Source: JABSOG01 sp047617105 (GTDB taxonomy: Bacteria > Pseudomonadota > Gammaproteobacteria > Enterobacterales > Alteromonadaceae). From it: 57,476 nt of DNA. Numbering within the stretch: position 1 is the stretch's first letter; every line of letters begins with the position of its first letter. The translations under genes were made by a program, and so were the position numbers. The notes below the pieces were generated by a model. That model was not told the DNA's origin and did not search any database. It saw only the letters and a program-made list of their open reading frames with translations. Shown piece after piece: positions 45,101-50,694 of the stretch. Location of the stretch: the NCBI GenBank assembly GCA_047617105.1, contig JBLGCB010000005.1, positions 1 through 57,476 of the forward strand, read 5' to 3'.

Positions 45101-45207
45101 CAACCCGCCGCCTGTTCGCCATCTTTTAAAAAGGTAAACGCCGGCTGGTGTTGTTTTTTTTGTGCCTGGTGCTGAACCAAGTCGACTAATTGGTTTATTT
45201 TTGCCAT
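39115..45207 (-). CDS. FAAL-loaded polyketide synthase (FAAL-ACP-KS-DH-KR-ACP, AT-less), 2030 aa
   Basis: This enzyme starts the assembly line. A fatty acyl-AMP ligase domain activates a free fatty acid and loads it on the first ACP (Ser619). The KS (Cys841), DH (His1162), KR (GGTGALG, intact Tyr in QANYAAAN) and second ACP (Ser1932) then add one enoyl unit. No acyltransferase lies between KS and DH. The C-terminus (EQQLEALIDAKLDQFL) looks like a docking helix matching the N-terminal coiled coil of the giant synthase. The start is the ATG at 45207, which has no strong ribosome site. The gene lies about 105 bases downstream of the iorBA-like genes on the same strand and could be co-transcribed with them. 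Its 3' end overlaps the SDR gene. Confidence 0.94.
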   Translation of the reverse strand: MAKINQLVDLVQHQAQKKQHQPAFTFLKDGEQAAGCLTFALLEQRAKTIAAHLQTLCKPGDRALLLYPSGLDYICAFFGCMFAGVIAVPSYPPRKNRSDSRLASIYLDAEPSVIMASAEIHQFAHQQDFLSQCETWLVTDKLDDTASPQSAQWQMPAIDGETLAFLQYTSGSTGDPKGVMVSHANLLHNAQMIMTHFEHDESTVFVSWTPLFHDMGLIGNVIQPLFIGIHCVLMAPVAFLQQPYRWLKAISDYRATTSGGPNFAYELCLQKVSDEQLATLDLSQWQVAFNGAEPVRRETLDNFSQRFGSCGFKRQAILTCYGMAETTLLVTCDNRHQPTPVFLANAEALQQGVAQVEVAGKGFAIVSCGKPWSNNEVALRIINPSDFSECDDLTIGEVWAKGADVTQGYWHNPQATKDTYQAFTRSGDLGFFADGELYFTGRHKDLIIIRGQNHYPQDIELTTGNAHEALNTGYGAAFSIERDRQEHLVVVYEVHRTAMKSVSIDEVVKAVRKAISLRHDLMLDALVLIKPGSLAKTSSGKIQRSGCRRAFLKGKGVEGGLKSIAQWQLPVQALVTSIEGHRSSENIEQWLAAKVAATVGIAVDSVDINASFSEYGLDSAHAVAISADLAQWLQRDIAPGILYDYSSIKHLAAFLTGNNTEVMTSTSSAFQQPIAIVGLGCRFAGTEGLQSFWQLLCNNQDAISELPQQRKLLIPDSARCLLWGGYVLDVDCFDADFFNITPREAKQMDPQQRLLLEVSWQALHHAGIEPVSLAASNGGVFIGITSNDYMRLPGNIQTANTKSRQGNSAYVGTGNAMSIAANRLSYQLDLRGPSKAIDTACSSSLVAVHDACRSLLANECELAIAGGVNLRLASDLTNTFADAKMLAPDGRCKTFDASANGYVRSEGCGIVVLKRLSDAKRDKDTIAAVIAGSAVNQDGRSNGITAPNGPAQQAVVKQALANAGLQAQQLHYIESHGTGTPLGDPIEVAALQAVVDASNSPHRCYLGAVKSNIGHLEAAAGIAGLIKTVLAMRHELLPANLHHQQLNPSIDLSASRLTLVNANIRWPTDGQSGQKYAGISAFGFGGTNSHMIVASHQAGSSEGLRQSHPQPSWQRQSYWFDQDTSGPHPLLGSAQNNAFMGEADHLFDTRLSEYSPGYLTDHVIYQQSLLPATGFLEMALAACDSSSLKLQQLHIVRPMALSDKPLRVQCMIKHGQQLSIVSEVLGSWMTHAQGELLPEHNSTLPQMSLQQLQKHCEKVLNVEFHYQKLAQQGMVYGPQFQLIEQLFIATDISNSKVLSRLKALESGQYQLHPVLMDAALQSLAALIDWQQIARAHAVVPTLFGQMTVVQAGAKITWAAGELVTADYGTGSFTACLWCYDQQGEMVAHIGDIELQALSAGELTGKENRALLYQLDWQISASIEPEMAKRPLVFADDLQSIGLAGAIVITRGPTPQRLTDNHFEIRPQQAGDLLWLMEQLDMSSVDQLIYAWTADSIDSAVGNGQMIRLLVQLLLSADVSLSLCLLTTNACHVGSMSPERAPLLHPVGNCFDAPLLGMAKVIALEYPQFHCRVVDLAQTLASQPLSGDEAFLSLKVIEPLLAQSSEDLAQLYHPRLVAAPSHTRQPISPVAVDADKCYLITGGTGALGQVMLQWLIEQGATKVVLVSRSASSLEAGLAPMDGVEIFCQQADVSDYQQLARVLATLPAPLAGVIHAAGHLEDGLLAKQTRAQFERVLASKVAGSWHLHQLTADLPLDFMLLFSSVSSVLGVVAQANYAAANSFMDALASLRQSQGLVAQSINWGPWLEQGMATSEAAKQAYGQLGIVGLTNAQALSALDTIINQPQDQQTVVLAAEWQALIRHRSEPLLAQITSLAENPQDQVFIQDYQALGTKQQQQNYIYEQLLVVIRKVLELPSEETLKLDRGFFELGVDSLMAVEIKNQLQSWLGKSLSSTLLFKYPDMDALVAFVAEQLSEVDRVAQSEVKTTEPISEAPVDAPVDKGEQQQEMEDVSEMSEQQLEALIDAKLDQFL
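39320..43200 (-). other. AT-less extension module: KS-DH-KR-ACP
   Basis: KS about residues 670-1090, ending GFGGTNSHMIVAS. Only about 35 residues follow before the DH, and they include QRQSYWF, the sequence that normally follows an AT domain (module 1 of the giant synthase has QRQSYW after its AT). DH His1162 in DHVIYQQSLLP and MDAALQ. KR near 1636-1820. ACP Ser1932. The malonyl unit must come from another enzyme. Confidence 0.85.
43240..45207 (-). other. Loader: fatty acyl-AMP ligase and first ACP
   Basis: FAAL domain about residues 1-575. It has YTSGSTGDPKG near 167, HDMGLIG, the CYGMAE-type segment TCYGMAETTLL, and the C-terminal TGRHKDLIIIRGQNHYPQDIE, which is typical of FAALs as opposed to acyl-CoA ligases. 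The ACP (about 590-655) has Ser619 in GLDSA. This start unit predicts a lipid tail of unknown length. Confidence 0.9.
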
Positions 45208-45243
45208 TTAAGTTCGCCATTACCCTTTTATTTGTATTTTTCT

Positions 45244-45283
45244 GACTACAAGGTGCTTTTGTCATGTTCTTTGAATTGTAGTC
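45244..45283. promoter_or_regulatory. Inverted repeat upstream of the FAAL-PKS
   Basis: GACTACAA (45244-45251) and TTGTAGTC (45276-45283) are perfect 8-bp arms separated by 24 bases, 37-76 bases upstream of the FAAL-PKS start. It may be an operator or an mRNA hairpin between iorA and the PKS gene. There is no T run on the transcribed side, so a terminator is unlikely. Confidence 0.35.
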
Positions 45284-45311
45284 GAAATTACTGGGGTCAG
45301 GCGCTTATTCA

Positions 45312-45779
45312 TTACAACGCTTTAATCTTACCCTCCATGCTGGCAGCAAGATGGATCGCCTGGCGAATCCTAACATAAGTACCGCAACGACAAATATTGG
45401 TCATGGCCGCATCAATGGCATCATCATCAGGGTTGGGATTATCTGCTAACAACGCCGTCGCCGCCATGATTTGGCCCGACTGGCAGTAACCACATTGTGG
45501 TACATCAATGGTTTTCCAAGCTTGTTGTACCGGATGGTCGCCGTGTTCAGATAAACCTTCGATGGTGGTGATATCGGTCTTGTCTAGTGCCGCCAAAGTC
45601 ACTGAACATGAACGCACCACGTTACCGTCGATATGCACAGAACACGCACCACACATGCCAATACCACAACCAAATTTAGTGCCTTTAAGACCGGAGTTTT
45701 CGCGCAAAAACCATAATAATGGCATATCTAGGTCAGCATTCACTGAGGTTGATTTTCCGTTTATTTTAAATGTTACCAT
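45312..45779 (-). CDS. iorA: [2Fe-2S] small subunit of a molybdenum hydroxylase (IorA-like)
   Basis: A 155-residue two-cluster ferredoxin-type subunit of the xanthine dehydrogenase family. The plant-type cluster motif CGIGMCGACSVHIDG is at about residues 38-52, with a further Cys in VVRSCSV. The C-terminal helical cluster domain has QCGYCQSGQ and ICRCGTY. It transfers electrons from the Mo site of the large subunit to an external acceptor. It follows the large-subunit gene by 4 bases, so the pair forms an operon. The match is to isoquinoline 1-oxidoreductase/aldehyde oxidase types that lack an FAD subunit. The actual substrate is unknown; an aldehyde is plausible. Confidence 0.9.
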   Translation of the reverse strand: MVTFKINGKSTSVNADLDMPLLWFLRENSGLKGTKFGCGIGMCGACSVHIDGNVVRSCSVTLAALDKTDITTIEGLSEHGDHPVQQAWKTIDVPQCGYCQSGQIMAATALLADNPNPDDDAIDAAMTNICRCGTYVRIRQAIHLAASMEGKIKAL

Positions 45780-45783
45780 GATG

Positions 45784-48018
45784 TCAAACCTCTGATGTGG
45801 CTGATTTTAAAGGAAGTGTACGCAAACGTTCACCCGTTGCGGCAAAAATAGCATTGGCCAATGCCGCGGCAGCCGGGGCTGTTGGTGGTTCACCCACCCC
45901 GGTTGGCGGATAATCATTTTTAATAATATCAACCTGAATGTCCTGCGGCGAATCCGCCATTTTCATCCACCTGAGGGTATGAAAGTTGGTATTGTCGACC
46001 TTACCTTGAGATATTTTTACTTCGTTAAACAAAGCGGCATTTAGACCATCAATAAAACCCCCTTGCATTTGATTGGCAATGTGATTGGTATTTAACGGTA
46101 AACCACAGTCAATCGCCCCCCAGGCTTTGGTGATTTGCATCGTGCCTTTTTCTGTTGAACCTCTTTCCTTCAAACCTAAAGCAGCTCTGGTATCAACTTC
46201 AACCACAAAAGCAGCATAAGAACCAAAGGTAAAATGACCAGCAATGCCCAAACCGACACCAGGGGGCCTTTTCTTACCCCAATCGGCCATTTTAGCGGCA
46301 GATTGCAAACATTTCGCCATGCGTCCGGTGTTGGCCACCTCTGCGCCCCAACCCTCATATTTGATGTCTCTTTCATCGCCTAATAGCTCAAGCCGATAAG
46401 TCAGCGGATCTTTTTGATAAGCATGGGCAATTTCATCAATCATCGATTCGGTGATAAACGCCTGCTGTATGTGACCCGGCCCACGCCATGCCCCCAAAGG
46501 TGTTCCACCACCTGCTTTAAGTTGATGGATCCTAAAATTATCGACCAAACCATAAGGAAAACAAGAATAACGAATATGAGAATTAATATGGGCCTCACGC
46601 TGCTCCCAGCTATGGAGTTTGCCTTGGCTATCAACCCCCGCTCTGACTTTGGCGCACACGCCTTGACCAAAGAAATCCTGACTCACTTCATCTTCTCGAC
46701 TCCAAGTGACCTTCACCGGCTGGGTAAAATGTTTGGCAATTAGCGCCGCTTCCATCACAAAATCATCTTTATAACGCCTGCCAAAACCACCACCCATACG
46801 GGTATTGATGACCTTAACATTAAACGGATCAAGGTTTAATATTTTGCCGACAGATGTGGCCACACTCAGCGGATTCTGATGTCCAGTGATCACCGTTGCC
46901 CGGCCTTTTTCGGCGCTAACAATGGCATTTAAAGGTTCCATACAGGCATGGGCCATATGGGCGGTTTGATACGTTTGCTCAAACACCCTCGCGGCATTGC
47001 TAAGACCCGCAGTAACATCCCCTTCGTCCACTATCACTTTTCCCGCTTCGGTGCCATGGCAAAGCTGTTGAAAACTTTGCCGTAAAGACGTATCACTTTC
47101 GCTGGCATAAGGGCCTTTGTCCCAGACGATCTTTAATGCTTTTCGTGCTTTCATCGCCGACCACAATGAAGTGGCGACAATGGCGATACCGGCAGAAAGG
47201 ACTCTTGTATCACCTTTTTCGTTCATTTGTAGCGCCATCGGCAGGGTTTTTAACACCCCGGGCACTTTGAGCGCCGCAGCATCATCTACAGACTTCACTT
47301 TACCTTGAAAATGAGGACAACGTTCAATCACCGCATGAAGCATATTGTCCATTTCCATGTCGATGCCATACAAGGGTTTGCCTGTCAGCATCTCGTCGAT
47401 ATCCACCGTAGTCACATCGGTGCCAAACAACTTATAATCTTTACAGGCTTTAAGGCTAATTGGCCCTGTGGGTATCGGTAATTTTGCCGCCGCGGGTGCC
47501 AACTGACCATAACTGAATTTTTGTTGGCTGCCTTTACGATAAACAAAACTTTTTTCGCTATACACTTGGTCAATATTGCAGCCCCATTTGGTGGCTGCCG
47601 CGAGCATTAAGCTTTTTTTCACCACCGCCCCCGCCTCACGAAAATACTGCCAAGTTTGTCTCACCGCTTGACTACCCCCGGTGGACATATCAGCATTTTT
47701 ATAAGCATAACCCTCACCCTTTTTGGTAATATGGGTGGTGGCAGCAATCACAGATATCAAATCCCAATCGGCATCCAACTCTTCAGCAATCATCATTGGC
47801 CCAGTGGTTTTCATATGTTGCCCCATATCCTGCACCGGGGATTCGATGACAATAGAATTATCGGGGTTAATGGTTAAATACACCGACCAGTGATTTGGCT
47901 CAATAGCAGCATTGCTGTTACCACTGGCCATGGCGATTTGGGGAATTGAAACGCTCAGCAACAAACTGCCTGATGCTGATGCGCAAAGTTGTAAGAACTG
48001 GCGACGAGAAATAGACAT
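45784..48018 (-). CDS. iorB: Tat-exported molybdopterin-binding hydroxylase large subunit (IorB-like)
   Basis: A 744-residue xanthine dehydrogenase-family large subunit. The N-terminus MSISRRQFLQLCASASGS is a twin-arginine signal, so the holoenzyme with IorA is probably periplasmic. Cofactor-binding segments include GGGFGRRYKDD, GAWRGPGHIQQAF and the C-terminal GVGEPPTAPA carrying the candidate catalytic Glu. Members hydroxylate N-heterocycles or oxidise aldehydes using water. It is upstream of and co-oriented with the FAAL-PKS gene. Oxidation of a product-derived aldehyde is a hypothesis only. AAAGG lies a few bases before the ATG. One copy of the dispersed palindrome is 88 bases upstream. 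Confidence 0.9.
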   Translation of the reverse strand: MSISRRQFLQLCASASGSLLLSVSIPQIAMASGNSNAAIEPNHWSVYLTINPDNSIVIESPVQDMGQHMKTTGPMMIAEELDADWDLISVIAATTHITKKGEGYAYKNADMSTGGSQAVRQTWQYFREAGAVVKKSLMLAAATKWGCNIDQVYSEKSFVYRKGSQQKFSYGQLAPAAAKLPIPTGPISLKACKDYKLFGTDVTTVDIDEMLTGKPLYGIDMEMDNMLHAVIERCPHFQGKVKSVDDAAALKVPGVLKTLPMALQMNEKGDTRVLSAGIAIVATSLWSAMKARKALKIVWDKGPYASESDTSLRQSFQQLCHGTEAGKVIVDEGDVTAGLSNAARVFEQTYQTAHMAHACMEPLNAIVSAEKGRATVITGHQNPLSVATSVGKILNLDPFNVKVINTRMGGGFGRRYKDDFVMEAALIAKHFTQPVKVTWSREDEVSQDFFGQGVCAKVRAGVDSQGKLHSWEQREAHINSHIRYSCFPYGLVDNFRIHQLKAGGGTPLGAWRGPGHIQQAFITESMIDEIAHAYQKDPLTYRLELLGDERDIKYEGWGAEVANTGRMAKCLQSAAKMADWGKKRPPGVGLGIAGHFTFGSYAAFVVEVDTRAALGLKERGSTEKGTMQITKAWGAIDCGLPLNTNHIANQMQGGFIDGLNAALFNEVKISQGKVDNTNFHTLRWMKMADSPQDIQVDIIKNDYPPTGVGEPPTAPAAAALANAIFAATGERLRTLPLKSATSEV

Positions 48019-48105
48019 TAAAAGCGGGCCTTTGGCTCTTTAAGAAGTGGCAGATATCTTATAACGCTTGTTTGGTATTGCAAAGTATTCGTAGGTAAGC
48101 GGTTT

Positions 48106-48165
48106 GTAACTGTTCAGCGCACTCATCTTATCCGCCATGACGGCGTTATTTGCGTACTCAACTGC
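48106..48165 (-). repeat. Dispersed palindromic repeat, copy C
   Basis: In reverse orientation this ~60-bp segment matches copy B closely: GAGTACG, AAATAACGCCGT, ATGG, then GATGAGTGCGCTGAACAGTTAC, with a 3-base gap near one end. It lies between the divergent starts of iorB (48018) and higA (48287). Confidence 0.82.
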
Positions 48166-48185
48166 ATAGTGTATATTTACACTTT

Positions 48186-48201
48186 ACACGCCTAGACGTG
48201 T
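48186..48201. promoter_or_regulatory. Palindromic site upstream of higA
   Basis: ACACGCCTAGACGTGT is a dyad with 14 of 16 positions symmetric, about 85 bases upstream of the HigA start and next to an AT-rich TATATATA. A second smaller dyad, GTGTA-TATT-TACAC, precedes it. These are plausible operators for the HigA protein itself. Confidence 0.45.
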
Positions 48202-48286
48202 TTGCTACGCTATATATATGGTAAAACAAACCAGTACCAACCATCATAGAAATCAGGATGAAGGATTATGCACTTAGTGAGAAATT

Positions 48287-48583
48287 ATGATGAATAATCG
48301 AAGTTTAAAACGACCAGTTAGAACTGTCGGCGAAATTCTTAAACAGAACTTTTTAGTGCCGTTAGATTTAAATATCACTCAAGCGGCAAAATATCTAGGC
48401 GTCACGAGGGTGACACTATCTAACCTCATCAATGGTGCGAGTCTGTCTGATGAAATGGCCAAAAGGTTATCAGTAGCAACCCAAACCAGTGTCGAGTATT
48501 GGATTAATGCTGAGCATATGCGTCGAGCCTATAATGCCGCAAAAATAGAAGTTGAAACGATTCAATTTCCAAATGTAGCTTAA
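48287..48583 (+). CDS. higA: HigA-family antitoxin-like regulator (orphan)
   Basis: A 98-residue HigA/VapI-type XRE protein. It has the family N-terminus PVRTVGEILKQNFLVPLDLN, the helix-turn-helix TQAAKYLGVTRVTLSNLING, and SVEYWINAEHMRRAYNAA near the end. HigB toxin genes normally precede higA, but the ~120 bases upstream encode no such protein, only promoter-like and palindromic sequence. It is therefore an orphan, perhaps a relic of a degraded pair or a stand-alone regulator. It is divergent from iorB and could regulate it. The ribosome site is weak; ATG codons at 48287 and 48290 are equivalent. Confidence 0.85.
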   Translation: MMNNRSLKRPVRTVGEILKQNFLVPLDLNITQAAKYLGVTRVTLSNLINGASLSDEMAKRLSVATQTSVEYWINAEHMRRAYNAAKIEVETIQFPNVA

Positions 48584-48663
48584 CCCCCTCCCTTCTCCCA
48601 CAATGTCCAAAGGGCGCGCCAACTCAGTTCAAGAGAAGGTGCGACTAAAGCTCAGCCAACAGT

Positions 48664-50550
48664 TCACCACGCCCAAGTTTGTAACCCCAACACCTGCCAA
48701 TACCACAGAAAAATCGTCAATCCCAGACAGGCAAAACTCACCAAATAACCATGATAACGAATACAACGGTTGCTCAGCATGTCTTGCTCAATCACTGACG
48801 ACACCACCGATATCACTGACATCAAACCAAACCAGCAAGACAGCACAAAGAAACTTATCGTAGCCACATTCATTTGGCCAATAATGGCCTCATCGATATT
48901 TAAAAATAGCATCGTCGCGAGGAAAAATATCACCACAGTCAGCAAATTCACCAACAAGGTTTTATGACCTGTGATGGTTTTGGTCCACAACAGTTTAAAC
49001 ACCAGCCAGCCATAAAATAACAGATAACTGATCAACAACAGCAATGCCACCATCAATAGTAGCAAGGGCAGATAAGCAGATATCATTGAGGTCTTAATAT
49101 AACTGCCGGTACGGGTGCCAAGGTATGTTTCACCGCCTGATTGATAAGAGACCATAAATGCGCCCGAATCGAAAACTCGGCGAAATCTCCCCTGGCCGTC
49201 AACATCAACCTGCTGCGGGGCGGCAAAAAGGTTGTTCTGGTAGAACTTTCCATCCTCGACATAAATGTGTTTGATGCCACTCAGATACAGCAACCCAGAC
49301 ATTAATTCGCCGCTTGAGTGGTAACTGCGATAATAACCGCTGTAGTTATGAATATCGTTGCTGCTATCGTTGGTGACAGCTTGTGGCTCAGCCATCGGTG
49401 GTGCAGTCGCATCTTGAACCATATACCCCGCCAATAAAGTGGTTAACTCTCTTAACAAGCCATCTGCACTATCCGAATTCATGACCAGCGCAAACCCCAC
49501 TTGTTGCTCTGGCGAATAAGCATAATACGACAAGAACCCACTAATCCCCCCAGGATGACCATAAAAACGAAAACCATGTTCAAAGGAAGCCAGTGAACCC
49601 AAGCCAAAACCCGCTGCTAGGCCGTGTTTTGCCGCCGCAGAGGTTTTTACTTCACGCATACGACTGATGGCCTCAGGCACAAACAACGGTTTACCCGCAA
49701 AGTTACCTTGCTGAATCAACATCGACACAACATTACCCAACTCAGCCATCGATAAATGCAGGTTGCCCGCTGGTCTCAGGGTAATATTGCTATAACCCGA
49801 TGGTTTCACGGTATCAGTATCAATTTCAGTATAACCAGTGGCCAATTTGTCTTTAATACGCTCGGTTAAACGAAAACCGCCAGTATTGATATTTAATGGT
49901 CGCAGCACCTGTTCGGTAATATAATCTTCGAACGGCATACCTGACGCCTGCTCAATAATATAAGCCGCCAAGGTATAAGCATGGTTGGAATAACTCACTG
50001 ATGTGCCCGGTTGCCAGCGAACCTTATGTGACCGAGGATTAATCGCCAACACCTCGACCAAAGGTAAGTAAGGTGAATCGGTGTAGATTTCATTAAAACG
50101 TATATCATCAAAACCACTGGTATGTTCCAGCAGATGGACAATTTTTAATGGCGCTTGTACCGCCCAGGGATTATTGATATCAATATCAGCTGCCCACTGG
50201 CTAACCGGGTCGTTAATATTCAACAAGCCCTGTTGCTGGAGTTTTAATATCCCCAACGCAATAAAGCTCTTTGACACTGACCCCACTCGAAACTGGGTAT
50301 CGGCAGTGATATAGGTATTGCTGAAAACATCCGCTTTACCGATACCGCCTGCCCATTCAATCTGATCACCTCGCACCAATACAATGCCAGCACCGGGCAC
50401 ATTGGCTTCGCTCAACTTGTCGCTCAGCGCTGTTAGCAAGGCTTGTTGAGAATCATATCTCACCGAGTTTTGTTGTTGTGCTACAGATTTTCCAGCCACC
50501 ACTGCTGATAACAGTAACGATAAAAATGCAAAAGTTTGCTTCCACTTCAT
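48664..50550 (-). CDS. Membrane-anchored serine hydrolase of the beta-lactamase/PBP4*/ClbP superfamily
   Basis: A 628-residue peptidase-S12-like enzyme. It has a signal peptide (1-24), a catalytic domain with SVSK (Ser91 and Lys94), YSN (Tyr186) and a late HPGG motif, a ~90-residue beta-rich domain, and about four C-terminal membrane helices (from ~495). The active site faces the periplasm. Family members cleave D-amino acid peptides, esters or beta-lactams, and the role of each is rarely predictable. ClbP, the colibactin prodrug peptidase, has the same order (S12 domain then membrane helices) and a similar Ser/Lys/Tyr spacing, but is shorter. The gene is divergent from the CadC-like regulator with a 144-base gap, which suggests control by that regulator. 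Confidence 0.88.
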   Translation of the reverse strand: MKWKQTFAFLSLLLSAVVAGKSVAQQQNSVRYDSQQALLTALSDKLSEANVPGAGIVLVRGDQIEWAGGIGKADVFSNTYITADTQFRVGSVSKSFIALGILKLQQQGLLNINDPVSQWAADIDINNPWAVQAPLKIVHLLEHTSGFDDIRFNEIYTDSPYLPLVEVLAINPRSHKVRWQPGTSVSYSNHAYTLAAYIIEQASGMPFEDYITEQVLRPLNINTGGFRLTERIKDKLATGYTEIDTDTVKPSGYSNITLRPAGNLHLSMAELGNVVSMLIQQGNFAGKPLFVPEAISRMREVKTSAAAKHGLAAGFGLGSLASFEHGFRFYGHPGGISGFLSYYAYSPEQQVGFALVMNSDSADGLLRELTTLLAGYMVQDATAPPMAEPQAVTNDSSNDIHNYSGYYRSYHSSGELMSGLLYLSGIKHIYVEDGKFYQNNLFAAPQQVDVDGQGRFRRVFDSGAFMVSYQSGGETYLGTRTGSYIKTSMISAYLPLLLLMVALLLLISYLLFYGWLVFKLLWTKTITGHKTLLVNLLTVVIFFLATMLFLNIDEAIIGQMNVATISFFVLSCWFGLMSVISVVSSVIEQDMLSNRCIRYHGYLVSFACLGLTIFLWYWQVLGLQTWAW

Positions 50551-50694
50551 TTTAATTCACACTATGGTTAATAACTTGAGCCAAACTTAAAGGTTCCCGC
50601 GCCAAAAAGCATGAGATGACGATGAGACTTTGGTGAGGAAAAAGTGAGTTCAATAAAATCAATGGTTTACACGGCCAACAAATGAAAGGACAAA

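Noticed and set aside
39115..45207. Trans-AT polyketide synthase
   Set aside because: Only this one module lacks an AT, it retains a cis-type post-AT linker, and the following three modules have integrated ATs.
45244..45283. Terminator between iorA and the FAAL-PKS
   Set aside because: The 8-bp arms have a 24-base loop and no following U tract; treated as a possible operator instead.
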